Assembly (NCBI GenBank): GCA_902540595.1
Contig: CACBNI010000007.1
Coordinates: 1 to 64,000 of the forward strand
Direction of reading: 5' to 3'
Source: an uncultured Pelagibacteraceae bacterium
GTDB lineage: Bacteria > Pseudomonadota > Alphaproteobacteria > Pelagibacterales > Pelagibacteraceae
DNA length: 64,000 nucleotides
Shown: positions 1-8,938 of the stretch, in pieces
Numbering within the stretch: position 1 is the stretch's first letter
Layout of the letters: each line of letters starts with the position of its first letter
The notes under the pieces: generated by a model
Seen by the model: the letters and a program-made list of their open reading frames with translations, nothing else
The model's database searches: none
What the model was told of the DNA's origin: nothing
Translations under genes and position numbers: made by a program

Positions 1-202
1 TTTTATAATCAACGTTACATGATTTGACAATAATCAGTGCTCCAAAGTCATCTTTAATTTTTTGATTACTTAAACCTATTTTTACCAGAGCCTCTGTTCT
101 GGCTCTTTCTAGATATTTCAAATAGTTTGCATAATACACAACACCTCCTGCATCAGTATCTTCATAATATACTTTGATGTTATGGTTAAAAATTTTAGTC
201 AT
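1..202 (-). CDS. ybgC: YbgC-type acyl-CoA thioesterase, partial (3' end outside window)
   Basis: The reading frame opens at the ATG complementary to 200-202 and runs off the left edge, leaving about 67 residues. The N-terminus contains YYEDTDAGGVVYYANYLKYL followed by ERARTEAL, the hallmark of the hotdog-fold 4-hydroxybenzoyl-CoA thioesterase/YbgC family; the Asp of DTDAGGVVYYANY is the usual catalytic residue. Family members hydrolyse acyl-CoA thioesters in the cytoplasm and usually accompany the Tol-Pal genes, which would lie beyond the edge if that order holds here. The family call is firm from the motif; the Tol-Pal link is inference. Confidence 0.85.
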   Translation of the reverse strand, partial: MTKIFNHNIKVYYEDTDAGGVVYYANYLKYLERARTEALVKIGLSNQKIKDDFGALIIVKSCNVDYK

Positions 203-248
203 TAAAATATATTATCAAAAAAATTTAGAATTAAATACAAACTAAGAT

Positions 249-401
249 ATGAGTGTGGCAATGAAAGTATATATTATCTGGTTAATTGGGGTTGTTGTTT
301 GGAATTCTGGTTTCCCAAAAGCTCTACCAATTGAAGATGTAATAGCAGCTATCTTGTTATCTTTTTTAAGTATGGGTTTAATTAAATATTTAAAACTTTA
401 A
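249..401 (+). CDS. small hydrophobic protein, 50 aa
   Basis: An ATG-initiated frame of 50 codons. The first two thirds is hydrophobic (VYIIWLIGVVVWNSGFP), then a PIEDVIAAIL stretch and a second hydrophobic run ending SMGLIKYLKL. This suggests a two-helix inner-membrane peptide. It starts 46 bases from the divergent thioesterase gene and its stop overlaps the stop of the convergent DUF3047 gene by four bases, which fits a real gene in a compact genome. I do not recognise the family and assign no function. Confidence 0.6.
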   Translation: MSVAMKVYIIWLIGVVVWNSGFPKALPIEDVIAAILLSFLSMGLIKYLKL

Positions 402-1093
402 TCTTCTGAAAAATAAATATTTTGATAATATGCAACAGATTTTAATTTTGAATTATCTGTGTCCGACATTATAGCTAAACCATCAAGCTCATCGACATTT
501 AAGTCATGAAATCTTTTAAAATCTTCTTTTACATTTGCTTTTACAGTAACCCATTTATTTAAATTTTCTTTTGTAGTAGATAGGACATTATCTATTGATT
601 TTTTAGTATAGGGACTTGGCCAATTTTGACCAATCTCATGATTACTTGAAAAAACATAGTTTATAGCCCGGTTTGATAATGGTGTTGCTCCTGTTTTTTT
701 AACTGCAAAAACTCTTGCAGCAAAGTCGTGACCTTTTTTAGTTTTTTCGTTGATACCTGATAAATCTTCCTCAATTTTCCAAGTAATATTGATAAATGGT
801 GTTTTGTTTAAATCAATTTTAGTTTCTTTTCCTAATCCAGATCCAGCATTTTCTGCAACTGCTTTTAAATAATTACCATTTTCATTAGATCCGATAGAAT
901 AAATTGTTTTATTGTCTGCTCCTCTTACTTTTTTTACTTTCAATTCTGATAGTTCAGTTTTACTAAACTCAAATACTTTTACCGTCTCTGCAAAAGAGAA
1001 TTGAGAAAATATTAGAATACCGAATAATAAAATTATAAATTTATGCACGAATGTTTTATAATTATTTTTTTTATAAATACAATATCCAGTCAC
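398..1093 (-). CDS. DUF3047 domain protein, exported
   Basis: Encodes 231 residues. A hydrophobic segment (FIILLFGILIFSQFSFA) near residues 19-36 ends in a signal-peptidase-like SFA-E site, so the protein is probably periplasmic. The mature part (VKVFEFSKTELSELKV, INITWKIEEDL, HDFAARVFAV, NRAINYVFSSN, LDGLAIMSDTDN, AYYQNIYFS) has the order of conserved blocks of the DUF3047 family, a beta-sandwich domain of unknown function. The annotated ATG gives a polar 17-residue extension; an in-frame GTG about 16 codons later would place the signal peptide at the N-terminus and is a possible alternative start. It converges on the 50-residue membrane peptide. Confidence 0.8.
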   Translation of the reverse strand: MTGYCIYKKNNYKTFVHKFIILLFGILIFSQFSFAETVKVFEFSKTELSELKVKKVRGADNKTIYSIGSNENGNYLKAVAENAGSGLGKETKIDLNKTPFINITWKIEEDLSGINEKTKKGHDFAARVFAVKKTGATPLSNRAINYVFSSNHEIGQNWPSPYTKKSIDNVLSTTKENLNKWVTVKANVKEDFKRFHDLNVDELDGLAIMSDTDNSKLKSVAYYQNIYFSED

Positions 1094-1137
1094 ATTTTAA
1101 ACACTCTTCTTACAATATTTAATCTTATGTCTAATAG

Positions 1138-1254
1138 ATGAGAACAATTTCAATTTTTATACTTCTAATTTATTGGTCAGTAATAATCCTAGCGCCAGTA
1201 ATGGGTAAAAATTTAAAAAATACTGACAATAATTATCAAGTAACTAAGCAATAG
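1138..1254 (+). CDS. small membrane or secreted peptide, 38 aa
   Basis: ATG-initiated frame of 38 codons. The N-terminal two thirds (ISIFILLIYWSVIILAPVMG) is one hydrophobic helix with a polar tail of about 15 residues. It could be a single-pass membrane peptide or a signal-anchored one. It lies between the DUF3047 gene (divergent) and a convergent short-chain dehydrogenase four bases downstream. The family is unknown to me; being intact in a spacer-poor genome is the main support. Confidence 0.5.
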   Translation: MRTISIFILLIYWSVIILAPVMGKNLKNTDNNYQVTKQ

Positions 1255-1258
1255 ACCT

Positions 1259-2005
1259 TTAATACGTTGATCTTCCACCACTGATATCAAAGACAGCAGC
1301 AGTAGAAAAAGTGTTTTCAGTTGAAGAGAGCCAACAAATCAGTGATGTAAACTCATGTATTTCGAGAAATCTACCTCTTGGAACTTTTGAAAGCATTCTT
1401 TGAACATGTTCTTTGCTCATTTGATCTAAAATTCTTGTTTTAGCTCCAGCAGGAGTTACAGCATTAACTGCAATATTTTTATTCGCCAATTCCTTTCCTA
1501 AAGATTTAGTGAGCCCAATAGCACCTGCTTTTCCTGCACTGTAAGCACTAGCATTTGCATTTCCATCTTTTCCTGCTACTGAGGCAACATTGACTATTCT
1601 GCCATAATTATTGCTGATCATACTCGGCACAATTGCTCTGCAACAATTGAAGGTTCCCATTAAGTTAATTTGAATAATTTTATTCCACATTTCAACGTCA
1701 TATTTCCAAAGAGGATCCGTTGGGCCTGTAATTCCTGCATTATTAATTAAAATATCAATTTTATTTTTTGTTGTTATTTCATCAACAATTTTTTCAATCT
1801 CAGCATAATTTGAAACATCAATTACACAATATTTTAAATTAGGGTTATTTATTTTGTCAGCAACAATTTTGAGAAGTTTTTCGTCTATATCCCAAATATA
1901 AACTTTACATCCAGATTCTAAAAATCTTTTTGCAATGTCTAAACCAAAGCCTTGGGCTCCACCTGTAATTACAGCAGTTTGATCTTTAAAATCAAATTTG
2001 TGCAT
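1259..2005 (-). CDS. short-chain dehydrogenase/reductase (SDR)
   Basis: Classical SDR of 248 residues. It has the dinucleotide-binding TGGAQGFG at residues 14-21, the structural NNAG at 88-91, and a catalytic Ser142 with Tyr155-x3-Lys159 (YSAGK). The C-terminal block ends with FDISGGRSTY, the usual SDR tail. Relatives include FabG and sugar or hydroxyacid dehydrogenases, so the substrate cannot be read from sequence. The acidic WDID after the second strand suggests NAD(H) rather than NADP(H). It is followed upstream, five bases away on the same strand, by an NCS1 permease, so the pair may handle one imported compound. Confidence 0.85.
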   Translation of the reverse strand: MHKFDFKDQTAVITGGAQGFGLDIAKRFLESGCKVYIWDIDEKLLKIVADKINNPNLKYCVIDVSNYAEIEKIVDEITTKNKIDILINNAGITGPTDPLWKYDVEMWNKIIQINLMGTFNCCRAIVPSMISNNYGRIVNVASVAGKDGNANASAYSAGKAGAIGLTKSLGKELANKNIAVNAVTPAGAKTRILDQMSKEHVQRMLSKVPRGRFLEIHEFTSLICWLSSTENTFSTAAVFDISGGRSTY

Positions 2006-2010
2006 AAAAA

Positions 2011-3468
2011 TTATTTTTTAGCTAATAAATAGTACGTTACCCAGGAAGTAAATGCACCAATAATCCATGCATAAGATTGGAGGAACATCAAATTACTATT
2101 CCATATTGTCGAAGCTGAAAAAATAAATCCTAAAATTATTGAATAAGTCCCTTTAATATGCCATCCACGTGAGTAATAATAAATACTTTGAGTTTCTACC
2201 GAGTAAAGATCTTTATTACTCAAAGTTTGATTTTTTATCAAATAGTAGTCTGCAATTATAACTCCAAATAAAGGTCCAAAAAAACAACTGAATGTATCTA
2301 TAAAGGATAAAACACCAATTTGACTTAAAACTGTTAGCCAAAATATCCCAACGATTAATCCTAGTATAGAAATGGTATAACTTGAACTTTTTAAATTTAA
2401 CTTATTTGGAAGAAAATTAATAAGCGAATATTGAGAAGGAATATAATTTGCCACTAAATTAGTCGATGCTGAGGCAATTATTATAAAGAAGAGAACAACT
2501 ATTGTAATTTGTAGATTATCAAATTTACCAATTATATCCGTTGGATTTGTAAAAATCCTATCCATATCTTGAAATTTTTGATTTAAAAAAACATCTGAAC
2601 CAACAACAATTGCGATAGAAAAGAACGAAAAAATAATTAAGTTCAGAATTAAGCTTAAGTTTCCTTTATTTAAGTCTTCTTTATTTTTCACATATCTTGA
2701 AAAATCTCCAAAACTTACAATGATAATTGAAAAGTAGGCAAAAATTGTGCCTGCAACTGTTAATAGTGGTAAAATATTATTTTTATTTAACAGGTTTTCA
2801 AAATTTAGAATATTTGAAAATGCTTGAGTAGTAGTTTTAACGTCACTAAGTAAAACTGTTAGGAAGAATATTACCATTCCCACATATACTATTATTGCTG
2901 AATAATTGATTAGTTTTTTATTATATTGAATACCAATACTAAAAAGCATTGTTTGAAAAATTATCACCACTATAATTGAGAACCAATCAATTAAATTTAA
3001 TCCAAGTAAAAAAGTTAAGAAAATTTCTTGATCTAGCAAAGTGTTGTCTATTGAAAAGATAAGTATTCTAATAAGATAGACCACTAACTTTGATAAAAAA
3101 TATGTTTGAATACCAAAAAGAAAAATTCCAACTAAACTTCTTAATAATCCAAAAAACTTTGCACCATTAAAACCTAAAGATGATCTTAAAAGAACTGCAA
3201 AAGGTAATCCAAATTTTTGAGAAGGTCTACCTATCAAATTCGAAAAAATATAAACTAAAAAAGATCCTAAAATTGTTCCAAAAAATACAACGAAAGTATT
3301 AAGGCTATAAATTATATATAGAGACGCAATCAAAGAAAAACCAATTACACTCTGTATATTTACTCCCCAAAAACAAAAAAGATCTTTCCAATTCCAAGTT
3401 TTGTAATTTGGATTTACAGTAACAAGATCCCAATTTGAAAGAGAATATTTAACTTTTGGCTGATTCAC
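2011..3468 (-). CDS. NCS1-family permease (nucleobase/allantoin/hydantoin type)
   Basis: A 485-residue polytopic membrane protein with about 12 hydrophobic segments. The N-terminus (LSNWDLVTVNPNYKTWNWKD, then FCFWGVNIQSVIGF) and the block NLIGRPSQKFGLPFAVLLRSSLG match nucleobase:cation symporter-1 proteins, where the conserved FGIPFPVLLRASFG-like helix contacts the substrate. NCS1 members import cytosine, uracil, allantoin, hydantoins or thiamine; which one applies here is not visible. It lies upstream of an SDR with a 5-base gap (likely one transcript) and downstream of the TRAP operon. Confidence 0.85.
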   Translation of the reverse strand: MNQPKVKYSLSNWDLVTVNPNYKTWNWKDLFCFWGVNIQSVIGFSLIASLYIIYSLNTFVVFFGTILGSFLVYIFSNLIGRPSQKFGLPFAVLLRSSLGFNGAKFFGLLRSLVGIFLFGIQTYFLSKLVVYLIRILIFSIDNTLLDQEIFLTFLLGLNLIDWFSIIVVIIFQTMLFSIGIQYNKKLINYSAIIVYVGMVIFFLTVLLSDVKTTTQAFSNILNFENLLNKNNILPLLTVAGTIFAYFSIIIVSFGDFSRYVKNKEDLNKGNLSLILNLIIFSFFSIAIVVGSDVFLNQKFQDMDRIFTNPTDIIGKFDNLQITIVVLFFIIIASASTNLVANYIPSQYSLINFLPNKLNLKSSSYTISILGLIVGIFWLTVLSQIGVLSFIDTFSCFFGPLFGVIIADYYLIKNQTLSNKDLYSVETQSIYYYSRGWHIKGTYSIILGFIFSASTIWNSNLMFLQSYAWIIGAFTSWVTYYLLAKK

Positions 3469-3493
3469 TGAATTTATTTTAAACTAATAAATT

Positions 3494-4828
3494 CTACTGT
3501 CCATATAAGAGAGTTGGCAACCAGAGGGCAATTTGAGGAAAAATAATAATTAAAACTAAACCAATGACCTGTAGAACCATAAATTGCATCATGCCATAAT
3601 AAATATCTTTTAAATCCCATTCAGGCACTACTCCTTTTAAGAAATAAGCCGAAAGGGCTACAGGTGGGGAGAGCCAGGCGGTTTGTAAATTAACTGCAAC
3701 CAATATTGCAAACCAAGTTAAGTTAAATCCTAAAGCCTCAACTAAAGGTAATATGATTGGAACTATAATCATAACAATTGGCACCCATTCTAGTGGCCAT
3801 CCTAACAAAAAAATCATTACCATTATCATGGCTAAGATTAAGTACTTATTCATTTCTAGACCTAATAGAAACTCAGTTAATAGTGTTGGAGTACCTAATC
3901 TTGCAAAAACTGCTCCAAAAAAGTTTGAAGCAGCAACTAAAACCATTATTAATGCTGTAATCTCTAAAGTTTTTACTAAAGCATCTTGTAATTTTGGAAG
4001 AGTTAACTTTCTATAAGCTATAGAAAGAAGTAAAGCACCCATTGCACCGCAACCTGCTGCTTCTGTAGGTGTGGCAAACCCAAATAAAATACTTCCTAAA
4101 GCAGCAAAAACTAAAGCTGCAGGTGGAACTAATCCCAAGAAAAATTCAACCCATACTTCTTTCATGCTAGCAGCTCGCATTTCCTCTGGAAGAACAGGGC
4201 CTAATTTTGGATTAATCATACATCTGATTGTGGTGTAACCAGCATATAAACTTGCAAGAAGAATTCCTGGAATTATAGCAGCCGCAAATAAATCGATTAC
4301 TGGAATTTCCATGATGGGTCCCATGACAACAAGCATAATGCTTGGAGGTATTAATATCCCTAAAGTCCCTCCAGCAGTTATAGTTCCTGCTGCTAACCTC
4401 ACATCATATCCCGATCTATTCATTGACTTAGCGGCCATGATTCCTAAAATTGTAACTGATGCACCAACAATACCTGTTGCTGCAGCAAAAATCACGGAAA
4501 CAAATAATACTGCATAATATAAAGATCCTTTTACTTTGGCTAACATCATTTGGAATGAAGAAAATAATCTCTCCATCAAACCTGCTTGCTCCATCATTAT
4601 ACCCATAAAGACAAAGAGCGGGACTGCGGCGAGTGTTTGTTCGGTCATGACCATCGAAAATTGAAGGGTCATTAGATAAAATACTAGCTTACCAAAACCT
4701 AAGTAACCAAAAACAAATCCTAAAAAAATTAATGTAAATGAAATTGGAAAACCAACAAAAATAGCAAAAAGCATTACCCCTACAAGAATAAAACCTAAAA
4801 TAGCTGGATCTATAAGTTCAGCAATCAT
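3494..4828 (-). CDS. dctM: TRAP transporter large permease subunit DctM
   Basis: The membrane pore subunit of a tripartite ATP-independent periplasmic transporter, which uses the sodium gradient. About 444 residues with roughly 12 helices; family blocks include AVPLFVFMGIMMEQAGL, AAATGIVGASVTILGIMA and TAGGTLGILIPPSIMLV. An in-frame ATG exists 18 bases further upstream, but the ATG at 4828 is preferred. It forms an ATGA overlap with the dctQ stop, and a GGAGAAG ribosome-binding site (4833-4839) lies just upstream. It is the last gene of dctP-dctQ-dctM. Confidence 0.92.
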   Translation of the reverse strand: MIAELIDPAILGFILVGVMLFAIFVGFPISFTLIFLGFVFGYLGFGKLVFYLMTLQFSMVMTEQTLAAVPLFVFMGIMMEQAGLMERLFSSFQMMLAKVKGSLYYAVLFVSVIFAAATGIVGASVTILGIMAAKSMNRSGYDVRLAAGTITAGGTLGILIPPSIMLVVMGPIMEIPVIDLFAAAIIPGILLASLYAGYTTIRCMINPKLGPVLPEEMRAASMKEVWVEFFLGLVPPAALVFAALGSILFGFATPTEAAGCGAMGALLLSIAYRKLTLPKLQDALVKTLEITALIMVLVAASNFFGAVFARLGTPTLLTEFLLGLEMNKYLILAMIMVMIFLLGWPLEWVPIVMIIVPIILPLVEALGFNLTWFAILVAVNLQTAWLSPPVALSAYFLKGVVPEWDLKDIYYGMMQFMVLQVIGLVLIIIFPQIALWLPTLLYGQ

Positions 4829-5439
4829 TTTTCTTCTCCAGGCCACTCACCTTTAGTGGCAGCCCAATAACTTTTAAATAACTCTGAAATTCCTTGAATT
4901 AATAAAAAAACAATTCCAATCAATAAACAAGATTTGATAGGCCACATATAAGGCATCCATGTAGTGTCCATACCTTTCTCACCTCTTTGAATAGACTCTC
5001 CAACAAATCCGATTGTCATATAAAGGAAAACTAATAATCCTGGAAAATAAAATAAAAGATATAACCAAAAATCTATCTTACCTTGGTTTTTGGTTTTGAA
5101 ATTTCTATATAAAAAGTCAGCTCTTATATGTACTCCTTTAGAAAGAGCGTATGCAGCACCCAGCATGAATAATGCTCCATACAAAAAACGACTTATATCG
5201 TAAGCCCAAATTGTTGGTGCTAAAAATAATTTTCTTGCAAGCACCTCATAAGTCATCGCAAAAATTAAAGGCATTAAAATCCAGCAAACAACATTACCGA
5301 CCCATTTACTAAATTTATCAATATTAACTATAGAGCTAGCCATCCATGATGGCATGTCTTCTGGCATTTTACCTGAACCACCTCGCCTTTCGGCAATCAT
5401 TTCGTCAGATATATCTAATTTAGTTGGTTCATCTGCCAT
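4825..5439 (-). CDS. dctQ: TRAP transporter small permease subunit DctQ
   Basis: A small membrane subunit with four predicted helices (for example NVVCWILMPLIFAMTYEVLARKLF and WLYLLFYFPGLLVFLYMTIGFVGES) and the DctQ-type block FLYGALFMLGAAYALSKGVHIRADFLY. It bridges the binding protein and the DctM pore. A longer frame begins at 5472, but that ATG lies inside the terminator-like hairpin at 5462-5485. The ATG at 5439 (MADEPTKLD) follows the hairpin and its T-run and is the better start, giving about 204 residues. The N-terminal 50 residues are polar and cytoplasmic. Confidence 0.88.
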   Translation of the reverse strand: MADEPTKLDISDEMIAERRGGSGKMPEDMPSWMASSIVNIDKFSKWVGNVVCWILMPLIFAMTYEVLARKLFLAPTIWAYDISRFLYGALFMLGAAYALSKGVHIRADFLYRNFKTKNQGKIDFWLYLLFYFPGLLVFLYMTIGFVGESIQRGEKGMDTTWMPYMWPIKSCLLIGIVFLLIQGISELFKSYWAATKGEWPGEEK

Positions 5440-5461
5440 ATAAATTCTGTCAAAAAAAATT

Positions 5462-5485
5462 AGAGCGGACAATTAAGTCCGCTCT
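5462..5485 (-). terminator. hairpin with T-run between dctP and dctQ (attenuator-like)
   Basis: A perfect 9-bp stem (AGAGCGGAC / GTCCGCTCT) with a 6-base loop. Read on the minus strand it is followed by eight T residues and so looks like an intrinsic terminator. It lies 28 bases after the dctP stop and about 20 bases before the chosen dctQ start. Partial termination here would give much more dctP than dctQM transcript, as is known for other binding-protein transporters. Confidence 0.8.
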
Positions 5486-5513
5486 AATTATTTAATTTAA
5501 AATTAATTACTGA

Positions 5514-6608
5514 TTACTTTAATGTTGCTGCGTGAGCCATTCCTAGCTTAGCATTTGACATTTGAGAACCGCTCCAGAAAGGAACTGCTATATCAGCAAA
5601 TTCTTTCATTGAATTATAAACTTCATTGAAAAATTTGTTCTCTGCAGCATTCTTATTTAAAGAAGCTTTTGCAGCAGCCATATATTCAGTGAAATAATCT
5701 GAAGGTGTATCTTCTAAAATTACACCATGAACTTCTGTAAGTTCTTTCAAAGCTTTACCATTCTCATAGATTCTGTAACTTAAGGATTTTGCTAATGATG
5801 CATTAGCAGCAACTTCAAGAGACTTCTTCTCATGATCAGACATTGCATTATAAGTTTTTCCAGTAATATAAAAGTCAGCATTTACGACTACTTGGTGTAA
5901 ACCTTGTAGGTAGTAGTGCTTCAATACTTTTTGGAAACCAAAAGTTAAGTCTGGTTTTGGACAACACCATTCAGCAGCATCAATTGTACCTGCTTCCAAA
6001 GCTGGTAGAATGTCTCCACCACCCATAGCTACAGATGCTATACCGATATCTTTATAAGTTTGTCCTGGAATCCCTGGAGGAGTTCTAAATTTATATTTTC
6101 TAAAGTCAGCCATATCTTTAATTGGTTTTGGAAACCAACCTAAAGCTTCTGGTCCAACAGGCTGAATCATAAATCCTTTAATGTCTCTTCCCATTTCTTT
6201 CCATAACTGGTCATATAGTTCTTTTCCTCCACCATATTGGAACCAAGATAAGAATGCGATATTATCAATACCTACACCACCACCAGCTACTGGCGAACCA
6301 AATAACATAGCTGCAGGGTGATCACCTGACCAATAGTGAGTCCATGCGAAACCACAATCGATTAGACCTTTATCAACTGCATCTAAAGTTTCTTTTACAC
6401 CAACAACAGCTCCTGCAGGTAAAATTTCAAACTTTAGAGATCCAGATGTCAAAGTTGTAACAGTGTCAGTAAAGTCTTTTAACATCTTAACTTCATCAGC
6501 TTTAGTGTTAAGAACTGTCTGACATTTTAGTGTTTTTGCAGCATTAGCATTTGAAATAAATCCAAGCACCATTGCAACTGCAAATAACATTGAAATGATT
6601 TTTTTCAT
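5514..6608 (-). CDS. dctP: TRAP transporter substrate-binding protein DctP
   Basis: A periplasmic solute receptor of 364 residues. The signal peptide is MKKIISMLFAVAMVLGFISNA with an NANAA cleavage region. The DctP signature is present: TSGSLKFEILPAGAVVGVKE, then the conserved ligand-binding Arg in YKFRTPPGIPG, then ALEAGTIDAAEWCCP. The EAGTIDAAEW form is typical of the branch that contains the 2-oxoacid receptor TakP, so a small carboxylate or hydroxy-acid ligand is likely but unproven. The gene is first in its operon, has a GAGAGGG ribosome-binding site close to the ATG, and is followed by a hairpin that probably limits read-through into dctQM. Confidence 0.92.
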   Translation of the reverse strand: MKKIISMLFAVAMVLGFISNANAAKTLKCQTVLNTKADEVKMLKDFTDTVTTLTSGSLKFEILPAGAVVGVKETLDAVDKGLIDCGFAWTHYWSGDHPAAMLFGSPVAGGGVGIDNIAFLSWFQYGGGKELYDQLWKEMGRDIKGFMIQPVGPEALGWFPKPIKDMADFRKYKFRTPPGIPGQTYKDIGIASVAMGGGDILPALEAGTIDAAEWCCPKPDLTFGFQKVLKHYYLQGLHQVVVNADFYITGKTYNAMSDHEKKSLEVAANASLAKSLSYRIYENGKALKELTEVHGVILEDTPSDYFTEYMAAAKASLNKNAAENKFFNEVYNSMKEFADIAVPFWSGSQMSNAKLGMAHAATLK

Positions 6609-6749
6609 ATTTTTCCCTCTCTTTATTTTTAAAAGAATTAGCTTCTCTTATATTGAAATTCAAAACAAGCACTAAAATTGACATATTATTTAATTTTTTC
6701 ACAGATTTATTAGAAAAAAAAAATTTTTTACTTATAAAGGATCTAATTT

Positions 6750-8345
6750 ATGAATAATTATGATTTTATAATTCTTGGAGCTGGATCTGCGGGTTGCGTG
6801 CTTGCAAACAGGTTATCAGAAAATTCTAAACATAAAGTCCTACTATTAGAGGCTGGTGGTAAAGATAATTATCCGTGGATACACATTCCAGTGGGTTACT
6901 TTAAGACTATGCACAACCCAAAAACTGACTGGTGTTACAAAACTGAGCCAGATGAGAGTATGAATAATATATCCATTAGATATCCCAGAGGTAAAACTTT
7001 AGGAGGTAGTTCTTCAATAAATGGATTGCTATATATAAGAGGTCAAAACAGAGATTATGATGTCTGGCGTCAGTTAGGAAATACTGGTTGGGGATGGGAT
7101 GATGTGTTGCCATATTTTATAAAAGCTGAAGATCAAGAAAGAGGTAAAAATGAATTTCATGGGATTGATGGACCATTAGCAGTTTCTGATCAAAGAATTC
7201 ATCTCCCACTTTTAGATGAGTTTCAAAATGCGGCAGAAGAGTTTGGGATACCTAAAACTAAAGATTTTAATACTGGTGACAATCATGGATGTGGATATTT
7301 CCAAGTTACAGAGAAAGATGGTTTTAGATGTAGTACATCTGTGGGATACTTAAATCCAATTAAGAATAGGAAAAATTTAGAAATTATTACTCACGCACAT
7401 GTAAAAAAAATAATCTTTGAAAATAAAATAGCTAAAGGAGTTGAGTTTTGGCAAGGAGATGAGTTAAAAAAAGTAGAAGCTAATAAAGAAATAATATTAT
7501 CCTCAGGTGCCATCGGATCTCCACAAATCTTACAAGTATCAGGAATTGGAAATTCTGAGAAATTAAAAAATCTTGGTATAGAAATGGTGCATAATTTGAA
7601 TGGTGTTGGCGAAAATTTACATGACCATCTTATGTTAAGACCTATTTATAAAATAAATGGTTTAAAATCTTTAAACAAAAAAATTAATAGTCTGTTTGGA
7701 AATTTAATGATTGGATTAGAGTATATATTTAAGAGAACTGGACCAATGACTATGGGTGCAAGTCAACTTTGTATGTTTGCTAAAAGTGATTCTTCACTAG
7801 AGTTACCTGACTTACAATGGCATGTTCAGCCAATGAGTATGGATACATTGGGTGCAACTAAAAATCACGACTTTCATGCTTTTACTCCAACTGTATCTAA
7901 TATAAAGCCTACTAGTAGAGGACATGTTAGTATCGTAGATAAAGACTCCAGAACCTATGCTAAAATTAAACAGAATTATCTATCTACTGATAACGATAGA
8001 ATGATTGCAGCCAAGGGTCTGAAATTAACTAGAAAAATAATAATGGAGTCCGAAACTTTTAAAAAGTATTCACCTGAGGAATATAGACCAGGAATAAAAA
8101 TTAATGATGACGAAGAATTAGTCAAAGAAGCTTCAAATTATGCTCAAACAATTTTTCATCCTGTTGGCACATGTAAAATGGGCCAAGATGAAATGTCTGT
8201 AGTTGATGAAAAGTTAAGAGTTAGAGGAGTAAGTAATTTAAGAGTAATTGATGCATCTATAATGCCAAATATTACATCAGGTAATACGAACGCTCCTACA
8301 ATAATGATTGCAGAAAAAGGTGCAGACATGATACTTAATAGTTAA
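6750..8345 (+). CDS. GMC-family FAD alcohol/choline dehydrogenase
   Basis: Glucose-methanol-choline oxidoreductase of 531 residues. It has the N-terminal FAD motif GAGSAGCVLANRLSE (10-24), the second GMC block RYPRGKTLGGSSSINGLLYIRG, the central SSGAIGSPQILQVSGIG, and a C-terminal HPVGTCKMG with the active-site His followed by NITSGNTNAPTIMIAEKGADMI. Relatives oxidise choline to betaine aldehyde or other primary alcohols. The substrate here is open, and no betaine aldehyde dehydrogenase is adjacent. It is divergent from the TRAP operon (141-base spacer) and its stop overlaps the next start (TAATG), so it leads a four-gene operon. Confidence 0.9.
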   Translation: MNNYDFIILGAGSAGCVLANRLSENSKHKVLLLEAGGKDNYPWIHIPVGYFKTMHNPKTDWCYKTEPDESMNNISIRYPRGKTLGGSSSINGLLYIRGQNRDYDVWRQLGNTGWGWDDVLPYFIKAEDQERGKNEFHGIDGPLAVSDQRIHLPLLDEFQNAAEEFGIPKTKDFNTGDNHGCGYFQVTEKDGFRCSTSVGYLNPIKNRKNLEIITHAHVKKIIFENKIAKGVEFWQGDELKKVEANKEIILSSGAIGSPQILQVSGIGNSEKLKNLGIEMVHNLNGVGENLHDHLMLRPIYKINGLKSLNKKINSLFGNLMIGLEYIFKRTGPMTMGASQLCMFAKSDSSLELPDLQWHVQPMSMDTLGATKNHDFHAFTPTVSNIKPTSRGHVSIVDKDSRTYAKIKQNYLSTDNDRMIAAKGLKLTRKIIMESETFKKYSPEEYRPGIKINDDEELVKEASNYAQTIFHPVGTCKMGQDEMSVVDEKLRVRGVSNLRVIDASIMPNITSGNTNAPTIMIAEKGADMILNS

Positions 8346-8938
8346 TGTTTGCTGAATTATTTGCTCCTGAACAAATAGCAATTTTAACACAAATAATATT
8401 TATTGATTTAGTTTTAGCTGGGGATAACGCAATTATAATTGGAATGGTTGCATCCAAATTTCCACCTGAACAAAGAAAAAAAGTTATTTTTTGGGGTATT
8501 GGAGGTGCGGTAATTCTAAGAATAATACTTACTCTTCTAACCGCTTACCTTTTACAAATTACTGGGTTAAGACTTATCGGTGGACTGTTATTACTTTATA
8601 TTGTTTACAAACTCTATGTTGACGTGATTAAAGGATCTGAAAAAGAGGAAGACATTAATGTAGATAACTCTAGTTTTTTAAAGGCTATTTGGACAGTTCT
8701 CTTGGCGGATTTCACAATGAGTTTAGATAATGTTCTGGGTGTTGCAGGTGCAGCTGGTGAACATTATGGACTCCTTGTATTTGGTCTAATACTATCAATT
8801 ATATTGATGGCTACAGCTGCAACTCTAATATCTGAATGGATTAAAAGATATAGATGGATAGCTTGGCTTGGATTAATAGCAATTTTAGTGGTTGCAGTTG
8901 AGTTGATTTACACAGATATTAAAATATTATTCTTATAA
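8345..8938 (+). CDS. TerC/YjbE-family integral membrane protein
   Basis: A 197-residue protein with about six to seven hydrophobic helices. Acidic residues sit in helices in the pattern diagnostic of TerC: IDLVLAGDNAIIIGMV near the start and LLADFTMSLDNVLGVAGAAG in the middle. Related proteins are linked to tellurite resistance or to manganese and calcium efflux, probably by metal binding at the intramembrane Asp residues. It is translationally coupled at both ends (TAATG with the GMC gene and again with the next SDR). Why a TerC protein sits inside a dehydrogenase operon is not explained by sequence. Confidence 0.88.
   Translation: MFAELFAPEQIAILTQIIFIDLVLAGDNAIIIGMVASKFPPEQRKKVIFWGIGGAVILRIILTLLTAYLLQITGLRLIGGLLLLYIVYKLYVDVIKGSEKEEDINVDNSSFLKAIWTVLLADFTMSLDNVLGVAGAAGEHYGLLVFGLILSIILMATAATLISEWIKRYRWIAWLGLIAILVVAVELIYTDIKILFL

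Noticed and set aside
4311-4517. Plus-strand open frames inside dctM
   Set aside because: They are antisense to a well-conserved transporter gene, with no recognisable protein or ribosome-binding site.
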